This document shows, one piece after another, positions 17,492 through 25,577 of a stretch of DNA of 64,000 bases. Where the stretch lies: contig CAKQQT010000005.1 of NCBI GenBank assembly GCA_934271235.1, forward strand, positions 62,001-126,000. Reading direction: 5' to 3'. Within the stretch, counting starts at the first letter, position 1; every line of letters begins with the position of its first letter. Origin of the DNA: an uncultured Clostridia bacterium (GTDB lineage: Bacteria; Bacillota; Clostridia; Peptostreptococcales; Anaerovoracaceae). The notes beneath the pieces were generated by a model. That model was not told where the DNA came from, did not search any database, and saw nothing but the letters and a program-made list of their open reading frames with translations. The translations under genes were made by a program, and so were the position numbers.

Positions 17492-18058
17492 TTATGCACC
17501 GACTGCGGTTATGAACACATCGGTGATCTCCTTGTCTTTTACTTTTGCGAGATCCTGCAGCGCAGTCTCTTTTTTCTCTGTGATCGGACTCATGACTTTG
17601 AATACATGATCGATCTCTACCACGTTGGTCTTGATCCCTTTTGCCTGCAGCGCGTCAGAAAGTTCCTGTGCGGCCTCCTTGCTGGAAAAAGCACCGAACT
17701 GCAGCGCATAGCCTTCGTCGGTTTCTGCGGCGGTATCAGTCGTATCCGCGGCATTTGCATCAACATCTGCGTCAGTGTCAGCATCTTCACCTGCGTCCGT
17801 GTCCGCGTCAGCATCCGCGTCGGCGTCGGCGGCTGCGTCCGCTTTTTTTGTTTCTTTCGTCTTTTCTTCCGTCAGCTCCTGCGCGGGACTTTCTTCGGCG
17901 TTGTAGCCGATCAGCGGGCCGATCACGAAACGAGCCGTTAAAAAGCCCAGACCGACCGCCAAAAGTATTATACCAAGAAACAGGGATAATTTCACCCCGG
18001 AATTTTCGCCCGCAGGCTTTCTTTTTCTGACTTTTCTCCTGATCTTTCTCCCCGGCAT
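17492..18058 (-). CDS. SPOR-domain membrane protein with Asp-Ala repeat linker
   Basis: A 188-residue protein with a basic cytoplasmic N-terminus (RKIRRKVRKRKP), one TM helix (about 24-48), a low-complexity acidic linker of alternating Asp/Ala/Thr (about 75-112), and a C-terminal SPOR domain starting YALQFGAFSSKEAAQEL. SPOR domains bind denuded septal peptidoglycan, so a role at the division site or forespore septum is possible. Linker length may vary between strains because the DNA is repetitive (17750-17850). Confidence 0.87.
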   Translation of the reverse strand: MPGRKIRRKVRKRKPAGENSGVKLSLFLGIILLAVGLGFLTARFVIGPLIGYNAEESPAQELTEEKTKETKKADAAADADADADADTDAGEDADTDADVDANAADTTDTAAETDEGYALQFGAFSSKEAAQELSDALQAKGIKTNVVEIDHVFKVMSPITEKKETALQDLAKVKDKEITDVFITAVGA

Positions 18059-18119
18059 CCCATTTCCTCCCTTACCGCAGTTTTTCTTTTTTTCCTATCT
18101 ATATGCGGCAGCGGCATTT

Positions 18120-18644
18120 TTATGCGAAAAACGCGATCTCGCGCCGTCGTTCTTCCAGGCAGCCGATGAGCCGATCCGTCTTCCGGTCTTCCTCTTCCAC
18201 GAGATGTTCCAGCAGTTTCAGGCTCTGCAGTCCGTTTCCGGCCGCAAGCGGTTTCAGTTCCGCAAACAGGCATCGCAGGCTCTCACGTGCATTTCCCTTT
18301 TCGGTCATCGGAAGATACGCCAATCGGACCTCAGAAAGATCCCGACGGACATACAAGGTATCCGGATTCAGCACGTAATCCTCCGGGAAAAGGAGACAGT
18401 CTCTGCAGCTGTCGATCAGCCGCAGGATCTTTTCAGCCAGCAGCAGGATCTGCTCCGCGTCCAGCTTTTCCATATGACGCAGCCGCAGATAACCCTCCGT
18501 ATGATAGACGCCGAAACAGAAGCTTTCTCCCTGCAGCAGGCTGAACGGCAGGATCCCGCTGCAGTTTCCGCGCAGAAGGGTCTCTCGGATATACGGAGCC
18601 GCAAAAGATCCCGTTTTCAGATTCACGATCCGTTTTTCAAGCAT
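18120..18644 (-). CDS. DUF6382-like protein of the Tad pilus locus
   Basis: A 174-residue soluble protein with no TM segment. The opening MLEKRIVNLKTGSFAAPYIRE and the later LFPEDYVLNPDTLYV segment resemble the DUF6382 N-domains that, in other Firmicutes, sit before FHA domains near Tad genes. No FHA domain is present here. It overlaps the upstream TadE-like gene by 8 nt. Function unknown; proximity suggests pilus assembly or signalling. Confidence 0.6.
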   Translation of the reverse strand: MLEKRIVNLKTGSFAAPYIRETLLRGNCSGILPFSLLQGESFCFGVYHTEGYLRLRHMEKLDAEQILLLAEKILRLIDSCRDCLLFPEDYVLNPDTLYVRRDLSEVRLAYLPMTEKGNARESLRCLFAELKPLAAGNGLQSLKLLEHLVEEEDRKTDRLIGCLEERRREIAFFA

Positions 18645-19323
18645 GCGCGCCTCCTTTGCAGATCAGACAGGCTGTATAGCCCTTGCCCTCCGCGTCCCGC
18701 AGTTCCATTTCCAGCCGCTGTTCTTCGCCTGCGTAATCCTGTTTGACATAGCGGCAGTCCGCCGCGTGATAACGATAGCCGTATTTCGGAAAAACGACGA
18801 CCGGTCTGGAAGCTTCTCCGTCCGTGAAGTCCGCCGCGTCCAAAGGTTCCTGCGGCCGCTCCGCGCCGGTAAAACCGCGGGTCAAAAGTCCCTGCTCAAA
18901 GCGGATCTTCCCGTAGATGCCGATAGGATTCTGTACCTCAAAAACAGCTTCGGTATCGACAGCGATCAAGTCATCGATCACTCCGCCGGCGCTGCGGTCT
19001 GTATACCGATAATCAAAATTGCGGACCGTAAACTTCCGCAGCGCCGGATTTTCTTTCTCGACTGCCGAGACAAGCGAGAGTTTGCAAAGGGAAACCACAT
19101 TCAAATCTTGATAAGCGTTTAGTCCGATCTCTCGCATTTCTCTGCAGGTCGTAAAGCCGATATTTTCACAAATGCCGATGATGCGGATCACCAGCGCCAA
19201 GGCGATCACGCACAGGATGAACAGCGGAAGCGACATCGAAGCCTCGACCAGATAACTTCCTCTTTTGTTATTGCTGCGCGTCCTTTTAATCTTTGGCAAA
19301 GTCGGTATTGTTTTTTCTGTCAT
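18637..19323 (-). CDS. TadE-like pseudopilin
   Basis: About 228 residues. A short basic segment ends in NNKRGSYLVEASMSLPLFIL, the prepilin-like processing and TM helix of TadE proteins. An extracytoplasmic domain follows, with paired Cys (CRYVKQD and CLIC at the C-terminus) that could form disulfides. The start at 19323 overlaps the end of the DUF5702 gene; the ribosome-binding site is weak. It probably contributes a minor pilin to the Tad pilus. Confidence 0.78.
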   Translation of the reverse strand: MTEKTIPTLPKIKRTRSNNKRGSYLVEASMSLPLFILCVIALALVIRIIGICENIGFTTCREMREIGLNAYQDLNVVSLCKLSLVSAVEKENPALRKFTVRNFDYRYTDRSAGGVIDDLIAVDTEAVFEVQNPIGIYGKIRFEQGLLTRGFTGAERPQEPLDAADFTDGEASRPVVVFPKYGYRYHAADCRYVKQDYAGEEQRLEMELRDAEGKGYTACLICKGGAHA

Positions 19324-20572
19324 AGGTCTCTGTAAATCCATAGGTTTTTCCGTTTACCCGCAGCCGGTAATCCAGCCCGGTATAATAGTCCCGCAGCAGA
19401 AAGCTTCCGTTATACAGATATTTAAAGTTGATCTGCATCAGATCCATCATGCGCAAAGCGCGGATCTCCTGCGGCAGCGCGGCAGTGAGCAGTTTCAGAT
19501 AGTCTTCATAGCTCTGTCCTGCCGTACTCTGCGGACGGATAAAGGGTTCTTTCTGTTTTGGCGTTTTGTCTTCCTCTTCCTCGTTGTCGCCGCTGAATTC
19601 CGCAGCCAGCACGTTTTCGAGCGAGATCGCCCAGTTTTCGTCTTTCTTGCGGAGCGCCACACACTCCCCCGTGTCGAGCAGCCGCAGATCATTCTCGGCT
19701 TCGATCAAAGCCCAGCTTTCCAAGATCAATGCCTGCGTCAGCACCGCGGCGGGACCCGGCGAAATAACCTCTGCGGCAGCCAGCGCGGCCTCTCGTTTTT
19801 CCGTACAGCGGTAAAGATAGGTCAGATTCAGCGCGTTGCGCACCGCGAGCAGGACCCGCCGCACATACTTCCGCGCTTTTTCATCATCCGCTTTTCCGCT
19901 GAGGATATACTCCGCCTCGTTTCGCAAAAAGGTATCACCGAGCTCTTTTTCCGCGGGTTCCTCAATTCCGGCATGCTTGAAGAATGTAAAGATATAGCGG
20001 ATATCCGCGGCGCGTGCCGCAGTTTGACCCAGAGAAAATTCCTCGTCAAGGCTCTGCAGCAGCCGCGTTAAGTTCAGACCCTCTTTTTTTCCGGCAGACG
20101 GCAGGCTGCTGAGGATCCAGGCACTGCGGACCGCGCGGTTTCCCGTTCCTTCCGACTGTCCCTCCGCACGGAAGATCGGCTCGGGCCGCACCCCTGACAG
20201 AACAATCTCCTGTATCTGTTTCTCAAAAACATCGACGTTCGTAATCGCGTAGTCTTCCAAACGGACTTTTTCCGCGCGGCAATCGACATAGGATTTACCG
20301 CTGCAGGTGTAATCCGCGTAAAAGTTCAGCTTTTTTTCTGCCATCACAGCGTCCCCGTAAAATCCGAACAAGCCGTATCGCGCTTTCAGCGTGCGGTCGT
20401 ATTCTGCGAGGATGCTCCTGCCCCACAGAACGCCGAAGCTCCGTGCACTGCTGCCGACGGCCGCCTGCCCCGATGCAAGGAGTACGGCCGAGACAAAGAT
20501 CATCATCGCGCACAGGCTGATCGTCAGGAAAACAAGATAAGAGCCTTTTTTGCTTCGGAAGATCTTTTTCAT
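19286..20572 (-). CDS. DUF5702/TadG-like secreted membrane protein
   Basis: A 428-residue protein. MKKIFRSKKGSYLVFLTISL gives a prepilin-like N-terminus and a single TM helix. The rest is a long extracytoplasmic domain containing a conserved LKARYGLFGFYGD segment typical of Clostridial DUF5702 proteins of Tad loci. The ATG at 20572 is chosen for its AGGAG box; an upstream frame extension overlaps the preceding gene. Likely a minor pilin or assembly factor. Confidence 0.75.
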   Translation of the reverse strand: MKKIFRSKKGSYLVFLTISLCAMMIFVSAVLLASGQAAVGSSARSFGVLWGRSILAEYDRTLKARYGLFGFYGDAVMAEKKLNFYADYTCSGKSYVDCRAEKVRLEDYAITNVDVFEKQIQEIVLSGVRPEPIFRAEGQSEGTGNRAVRSAWILSSLPSAGKKEGLNLTRLLQSLDEEFSLGQTAARAADIRYIFTFFKHAGIEEPAEKELGDTFLRNEAEYILSGKADDEKARKYVRRVLLAVRNALNLTYLYRCTEKREAALAAAEVISPGPAAVLTQALILESWALIEAENDLRLLDTGECVALRKKDENWAISLENVLAAEFSGDNEEEEDKTPKQKEPFIRPQSTAGQSYEDYLKLLTAALPQEIRALRMMDLMQINFKYLYNGSFLLRDYYTGLDYRLRVNGKTYGFTETYDRKNNTDFAKD

Positions 20573-20778
20573 GCCTGCTCCTGTCCGATCGTCTGCCGCA
20601 GCCGATCCTGCGCACGGATGCAAGATATCTCCGCCGGCCGGAACACCTTGCCGCGGTCTGCGTCGTGCTGCTCGATCTGTCGGTCAAGATCCTGATAGAA
20701 CTGCATCATCAGCGCGATCAGCGCAGCCATGATCAAACAGGTCAGCGGAACGACCAGCGAGGCCTCCACAAATTTCAT
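20569..20778 (-). CDS. small TadE-like pseudopilin
   Basis: 69 residues: MKFVEASLVVPLTCLIMAAL gives a Glu-5-type pilin cleavage/TM helix, then a short charged tail. It overlaps the following gene's ATG by 4 nt. Likely a minor pilin. Confidence 0.68.
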   Translation of the reverse strand: MKFVEASLVVPLTCLIMAALIALMMQFYQDLDRQIEQHDADRGKVFRPAEISCIRAQDRLRQTIGQEQA

Positions 20779-20796
20779 GCTGCTGCCTCCGTTCTG

Positions 20797-20973
20797 TCAA
20801 AATTTCGCGGAACTGAGCGAGCCGAACGTATCTTCGACAAAGTCGGTGATCTGCGTTTTGAAGATCAGACCCAGCGTCACAGCGATCGCGATCAGGATCG
20901 CTACCTGGATCATCTCCATGCCGCGTTTGTTCCGGATAAGATTCCCATGTAACGATTTTCTTTTTTTGTTCAT
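20797..20973 (-). CDS. Flp-type major pilin candidate
   Basis: About 58 residues from the ATG at 20973, which has AGAGGAG upstream. The sequence has a basic leader (NKKRKSLHGNLIRNKRG), then a Glu-containing hydrophobic helix (MEMIQVAILIAIAVTLGLIF) and a short polar tail with FVEDTF. This is the form of Flp pilins processed by a TadV-type peptidase; no such peptidase gene is seen in the window. Confidence 0.7.
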   Translation of the reverse strand: MNKKRKSLHGNLIRNKRGMEMIQVAILIAIAVTLGLIFKTQITDFVEDTFGSLSSAKF

Positions 20974-21010
20974 TTGAATTCTCCTCTCTGCCATCTTGTT
21001 TTCTTTTTCT

Positions 21011-21502
21011 CTACATCTGCAGCATGGCGGGCGCTGCCGTCATCGCGATCAGAGCGATCAGCAGGATACCGAGCGGGAAGCTCATCTTGCTTTCCGCGGT
21101 CCGGATCTGCCCGAGCACGATCTGTTTGCGCAGATTCCAGAGCAGTTCGCTCTGTTCCTCCAGTTTTTCCCATAGATCTGTCCCCTTCTCCTGATTTTCC
21201 AGCAAGATCCCGGTCACGCGATTCAGTTCCCGCACATTGGAAAATCTGCCGAACTTGCGGAATTCCGCAAGCAAGCTTTGTCCGCTGCGCGAAGAGGCCT
21301 GTCGGATCCTGACAAACTCCCGCGTAAAATAGTTTTGCTCCGAGGGCGGGAGCCGTTCATATCCGTCCGCGATCCGCTGCAGGGCTGCAGCCAAGACCAT
21401 GCCGCTCCCCTGCAGCAGCAGAAGCTGATTCAAAAATCCAGGCAAGGCGCACAAGATCTCGTTCCGATTCTGCTCCATTGTTTTTTTCACTTTAGATTTC
21501 AA
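21011..21502 (-). CDS. TadC-like pilus assembly inner-membrane protein
   Basis: 163 residues of the type II secretion F domain: FLNQLLLLQGSGMVLAAALQRIADGY resembles the GxSL/GM-A-AL motif, and a C-terminal TM helix (LGILLIALIAMTAAPAML) follows. Shorter than full TadC, with only one clear C-terminal TM pair. It overlaps tadB by 11 nt. Confidence 0.75.
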   Translation of the reverse strand: MKSKVKKTMEQNRNEILCALPGFLNQLLLLQGSGMVLAAALQRIADGYERLPPSEQNYFTREFVRIRQASSRSGQSLLAEFRKFGRFSNVRELNRVTGILLENQEKGTDLWEKLEEQSELLWNLRKQIVLGQIRTAESKMSFPLGILLIALIAMTAAPAMLQM

Positions 21503-22238
21503 TTTGATCGATCCTTTCCATCAGCAGCAGCGCGCAGGCGATCATTCCGACGGCAAAGGTCGTAATGCCGATCCCACGGCCGGTCTCATACATCGGTTCC
21601 AAATAGGAGGGCGCCGTCAGGCGCATCAGCAGTACCATCGCAAACGGTGCCAAAGCGATGATACGGCTTTCAAAGGCTTTCTGCGCCATCAGCGCTTTCA
21701 GTTCCGCCTCGATGCGGATCTTGTCGCCGATGACCGCGGCAGCCCGGTTTATGGCCGCGGTCAGATCTCCGCCGGATCCGCGGCAGATCTCATACACATT
21801 TACGAAATCCGCGATATCCGCAAGCCCGCTGCGTTCCGCGAGATCGCGCAGTACCGCGAGCGCATCCTCTTGTCCCTGTCGGATGCGCCGGAGCATATAG
21901 TCCAATTCCCGCATCATATCCGTTTTATCTTCATAGGTTCCGCCGCAGAGTTCTCTTGCCTCCTGCAGCGCTTCCGACATCGGTCTTCCGGCGGAGACCG
22001 CGAAAGAAAGCGCGTACAGTACGTCCCGAAACTGCAGCAGGAGTGCCGCCTTTCTGCGTTCATTCTCTCGCTTCCGATAGCGCGGATAAACGCAGAGGCA
22101 GATCGCCCACAGCAGCAGTCCGATCCGGAGGCTGTCATAAAAAAGGATGCCGACGCTGAGCCCGGCTGCAGCCGTCAGGCAGATGAAACGGATGCGGCTT
22201 TCAATCGATAAGGTCGAGTTCGTATAATCGGCGCACAT
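21492..22238 (-). CDS. TadB-like pilus assembly inner-membrane protein
   Basis: 248 residues. N-terminal TM hairpin (about 18-50), then a T2SSF cytoplasmic domain with FAVSAGRPMSEALQEARE, and two C-terminal TM helices. Partner of TadC under the TadA ATPase. It overlaps the TadA/CpaF gene by 38 nt. Confidence 0.82.
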   Translation of the reverse strand: MCADYTNSTLSIESRIRFICLTAAAGLSVGILFYDSLRIGLLLWAICLCVYPRYRKRENERRKAALLLQFRDVLYALSFAVSAGRPMSEALQEARELCGGTYEDKTDMMRELDYMLRRIRQGQEDALAVLRDLAERSGLADIADFVNVYEICRGSGGDLTAAINRAAAVIGDKIRIEAELKALMAQKAFESRIIALAPFAMVLLMRLTAPSYLEPMYETGRGIGITTFAVGMIACALLLMERIDQIEI

Positions 22239-23436
22239 AAGACTCTCCTTTCAGAACCGCTTTGCGTGTGTGCAGAAGCCGGTTTCCCGTTCGTTTCAGT
22301 TCCCCGTCCGTTCCCATTTTCATCAGTTCGTTCAGAAGAAACCTGCCGTCACGATAATCGACCAGCTCCACGATGTCCGTGATCTTTCGCGTCCCGCCGT
22401 CCAGCTTTTCGACATGGACCAGGATATCGATCCCCTCCGCGATCTGCGCGCGAATGGCGTCGACCTCCAGCGGGATCGCCATCAGATACATAGATTCCAG
22501 ACGCTTAAGCATACCGCCGACGGAATTTCCGTGTCCGGTGCTCATGCCCGCATGTCCGGTATTCATGCCGTTGAGCATATCCGCCACTTCGCCGCCGCGC
22601 ACCTCGCCGACGATGATGCGGTTCGGCCGCATACGCAGACTGCTGCGGATCAGATCCGCCATCGTGATGCCCCCTTTGCCGGCGGCGTTGCTGCTGCGGC
22701 ACTCCATATGTACGATATTTTCGATCTCCTGCATCTTGAGTTCCATGCTGTCTTCTACAACGACCACGCGCTCCTGCCGCGGGATCGCTTCCGCCAGCGC
22801 GTTCAGCAGCGTGGTCTTGCCGGAAGACGTGCCGCCGCTCACAAAAAGATTGTAGCCGCAGCCGACCAGGATCCGCAGCAGCTCTGCCCCTTCCGCCGAA
22901 ACGGTCCCGTTCCGTTCCAGATCCGCGAGATGCAGAAACCCCTCGGAAAACTTTCGGATCGTCAGCGCAGGACCGTTGATCGCGACGTTCCGATAAACGC
23001 CGTTGACGCGGGATCCATCCGGGAGTCTGGCATCCACGATCGGATGCATTTCATTGATCTCACGATGCACCTGCCCGGCAATGCCGCGGAGGACCTCTTC
23101 CAGCTCTGCCGTCGAATCAAAGGCCCACGGATAGCGTTCGATCTTTCCGTCGCGCTCCACAAAAATATGTTCCGGTCCGTTGACCATGATCTCCGAAACC
23201 GCCGCGTCATGCAGCAGCGGATCGAGAATACTGAGCGTTCTGCGGGTCTTCAGAAAAAGCTTCTGTATGGCTTCCTCCACTTCACGATCCGAAAACATCG
23301 CGGTCTGCGGATCGTCGAAAATATGCAGGATAATGCGTTCCATAGCCCCGCTGTCATCCAATTCTTCTTCCTCTGCGAGCAGCATGCGGATCTCATCCAG
23401 CTGCCTTTCCAAAAAAGCGGCCAAGTTCTGTTCCAT
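22201..23436 (-). CDS. TadA/CpaF family pilus assembly ATPase
   Basis: Hexameric secretion ATPase powering Tad pilus assembly, 411 residues. It has a long helical N-domain, then DAAVSEIMVNGPEHIFVERDG. Walker A is SGGTSSGKTT, the Asp box VVVEDSMEL, Walker B-like RIIVGEVRGGE, and the His box is TGHAGMSTGHGN. The ATG at 23436 has GGGGAGAGGCGGGAG upstream; a longer frame upstream is unlikely to be coding. Confidence 0.92.
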   Translation of the reverse strand: MEQNLAAFLERQLDEIRMLLAEEEELDDSGAMERIILHIFDDPQTAMFSDREVEEAIQKLFLKTRRTLSILDPLLHDAAVSEIMVNGPEHIFVERDGKIERYPWAFDSTAELEEVLRGIAGQVHREINEMHPIVDARLPDGSRVNGVYRNVAINGPALTIRKFSEGFLHLADLERNGTVSAEGAELLRILVGCGYNLFVSGGTSSGKTTLLNALAEAIPRQERVVVVEDSMELKMQEIENIVHMECRSSNAAGKGGITMADLIRSSLRMRPNRIIVGEVRGGEVADMLNGMNTGHAGMSTGHGNSVGGMLKRLESMYLMAIPLEVDAIRAQIAEGIDILVHVEKLDGGTRKITDIVELVDYRDGRFLLNELMKMGTDGELKRTGNRLLHTRKAVLKGESYVRRLYELDLID

Positions 23437-23488
23437 TCTCCCGCCTCTCCCCTTTCTTTTATTTCCTTTACTTGCTCTTTTTTCCATT

Positions 23489-24460
23489 CTATGTGTGAAA
23501 AAAAAGCAGCTCTTCGGCCATTCTTCGCAGATCGCGGGCAAAGATCCCATTCTGCGCGATCTCCACAAACCCTCTGCCGCTGTCTCCGTTTTGCCGCACA
23601 AAGCTCTGCGGATCGTTGGTCAATATAAAATGCCGTTCTCCTGCCTGATAGCAGCTGCCGCGATTTTCTATGCGGATCTCCTCGTCCGCGGCAAAGGTTT
23701 CCGGCGGCCGGAGTCCGCAGCGGCTATCTGCCCGGTTCAGCAGCTGCAGCCGCATACCGGCCAGCCGTTCATCCGCTGCCGTCCCGCAATCCAAGATCAC
23801 TGTTCCGAAACCGGCGAACAGATCGGACTGTGCCTGCAGGCGCAAGACGCTGTCCGCAGGCAGGGTCAGAAAGCGCAGCCCGTAAAAGTCTTTTGCCAGA
23901 TAAGGCTGTAAACGGACCGTCTGCTGCTGCCGCAGGCGATAGGAAAGTTCGGCTGCCGGACGAAACGCCGCTTCCGTGATCTCGGTATACCATTTCCATC
24001 CTCCTGCCCGGCGGCCGGAGCGGCCCGCGTCAATTTCCAGATAGAGCACTTCCTGTTCGGATGCGCCGGCAAGGATCCTGCCGAGTGTCAGCGCGGCCGC
24101 CGTTGTGCCTGCGCCCCCGGTCACCGCCGAAAAGATCAGCGTCTGTACCGCCGTTTTCGTTTTCGGAGATAACAGCCGCCCACGTCGCGGTCCGCAGGCA
24201 TCCAGTATTTTTTCCAGTATCACAGGGGCAGGCCGGAAACATTCTTCGAGCGTCAGGCCGACAAAACGGACCGTCTGCGGCAGTTCATCCGGCCGCGCGT
24301 GTTCTTCGGCAAGCAGAACATCGCAGCCTGAGACGCTCTCCGCTCCTCCCGGCTTCCGGACATCGATCTGCAGCCCCGGACACAGTTCGCACAGTCTGCG
24401 CGCCAGCCTTTGGGCATAAACAAGATCCGTAAAAGCCATTTTGATGCGGATGATCTCCAT
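23489..24460 (-). CDS. TadZ/CpaE-like pilus localisation ATPase with altered Walker A
   Basis: A 323-residue MinD/ParA-type protein. An N-terminal receiver-like domain (about 1-100) is followed by the ATPase fold. The P-loop reads SAVTGGAGTTAAAL, so the usual GK(S/T) lysine is replaced by Thr; the Walker B-like strand is GTVILDCG. TadZ proteins often carry such changes and act as polar hubs rather than active ATPases. First gene of the Tad operon; AAGGGAGG precedes the ATG. Confidence 0.82.
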   Translation of the reverse strand: MEIIRIKMAFTDLVYAQRLARRLCELCPGLQIDVRKPGGAESVSGCDVLLAEEHARPDELPQTVRFVGLTLEECFRPAPVILEKILDACGPRRGRLLSPKTKTAVQTLIFSAVTGGAGTTAAALTLGRILAGASEQEVLYLEIDAGRSGRRAGGWKWYTEITEAAFRPAAELSYRLRQQQTVRLQPYLAKDFYGLRFLTLPADSVLRLQAQSDLFAGFGTVILDCGTAADERLAGMRLQLLNRADSRCGLRPPETFAADEEIRIENRGSCYQAGERHFILTNDPQSFVRQNGDSGRGFVEIAQNGIFARDLRRMAEELLFFHT

Positions 24461-24499
24461 TTTCCGCCTCCCTTCTTTACATTCTTTTCTTTTGATAAC

Positions 24500-24528
24500 A
24501 ATATATTACATTTTACATAATTTGTCAA
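24500..24528 (-). promoter_or_regulatory. promoter of the Tad operon
   Basis: Minus strand TTGACA-N17-TATATT; the -35 box overlaps the stop codon of the upstream TepA/ClpP-like gene. Confidence 0.8.
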
Positions 24529-25229
24529 CCATTATTTTCAATAAACCTGCGAAGTTTTTGAATGGCCTGTGACAGCGAACCGATCTCGTCGACCAGCCCC
24601 ATCTCGACCGCTTCCGGTCCGAACAGCAGCGTACCGACATCGTTGGCCATATTATCTGTGCAGTTCATCTTTTCCTCGATCTCCGCGCGGGAAGCATGGG
24701 AGTGCTCGACAATAAAGTCCACCACACGCTCCTGCGTCTTTTTCATATATTCGAACGTCGGCTCTGCCGTGATCAGGGTGCCGCTGGTCCGGATCGGATG
24801 CAGGGTCATGGTCGCCGTTTTGGCAGCAAACGTATAGTCCGCGGAAACCGCCAACGGAATGCCGATGCTGTGTCCGCCGCCGATCACCAGAGAAACCGTC
24901 GGCTTGGAAATTCCCGCGACCAGTTCCGCCAGCGCCAGACCTGCCTCCACATCGCCGCCGACCGTGTTCAGGATCAGCAGCAGTCCTTTGATCTGCGGAT
25001 TTTCTTCTACCGCGATCAGTTCCGGGATCAGATGCTCATACTTGGTGGTCTTATTATCCTGCGGCAGAACGGAATGCCCCTCGATGCTGCCGATGATCGT
25101 AATATACTGCAGGTCGCTCTTAAAATCGGTACCGCCCGCGAGCAGCCCCAGCTCCTTGATCAGATCCGCCGCTTCCTCCGCGGTCTGCTTCGTTTCGCTC
25201 TTCTTGTCCTTTTCTTTCTCGTCGCTCAT
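24525..25229 (-). CDS. ClpP/TepA-type protease (translocation-enhancing protein family)
   Basis: A 234-residue ClpP-fold serine peptidase. An acidic/basic N-terminus precedes the core. The strand-helix GLLLILNTVGGDVEAGLALAE provides the oxyanion region, and GGGHSIGIPLAVSADYTF holds the nucleophilic Ser in a G-H-S-I-G context. HPIRTSGT supplies a His. No signal peptide is seen. ATG at 25229 chosen for GGGCGGAG upstream. Family roles include membrane protein or sporulation-related proteolysis; substrates unknown. Confidence 0.86.
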   Translation of the reverse strand: MSDEKEKDKKSETKQTAEEAADLIKELGLLAGGTDFKSDLQYITIIGSIEGHSVLPQDNKTTKYEHLIPELIAVEENPQIKGLLLILNTVGGDVEAGLALAELVAGISKPTVSLVIGGGHSIGIPLAVSADYTFAAKTATMTLHPIRTSGTLITAEPTFEYMKKTQERVVDFIVEHSHASRAEIEEKMNCTDNMANDVGTLLFGPEAVEMGLVDEIGSLSQAIQKLRRFIENNG

Positions 25230-25318
25230 ATTCTCCGCCCTCTTTTCGTAAAATATTGAAAGTAATTCTTTCGTCTGCAATTTGCTCTGCGTTATTATGT
25301 GTAAAGGAGGCTTGAAAT

Positions 25319-25549
25319 ATGCGACTCTCGGAAATCGGAGACAAAGAGATCGTCGATCTTTCGAACGGCAGCATGCACGGAAAACTCTGGGATGCGGAAA
25401 TTCTCTTTGATGAAAATACAGGTGTGATCCATGCGCTGATGGTGCCGGACTTTCAGAGCAGCCGCTCCTATCTCAAAGAAAATTTGCAGCTTCCGTGGAA
25501 ATCGATTATAATAGTCGGAGAAGACATGATCATCTTTCAATCATGCTAG
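25319..25549 (+). CDS. YlmC/YmxH family PRC-barrel protein
   Basis: 76 residues: MRLSEIGDKEIVDLSNGSMHGKLWDAEILFDENTG. This is the short PRC-barrel family called YlmC/YmxH, tied to sporulation in Firmicutes. AAAGGAGG precedes the ATG. It is divergent from the TepA gene and followed after 28 bp by the hydrolase. Confidence 0.88.
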   Translation: MRLSEIGDKEIVDLSNGSMHGKLWDAEILFDENTGVIHALMVPDFQSSRSYLKENLQLPWKSIIIVGEDMIIFQSC

Positions 25550-25577
25550 AGAAAGGCTTTTCGACGGTTATTCGGTC

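Noticed and set aside
22270..23628. 452-codon plus-strand frame antisense to the TadA/CpaF gene
   Set aside because: Shadow frame favoured by the GC-rich codon use of the real gene; no motif.
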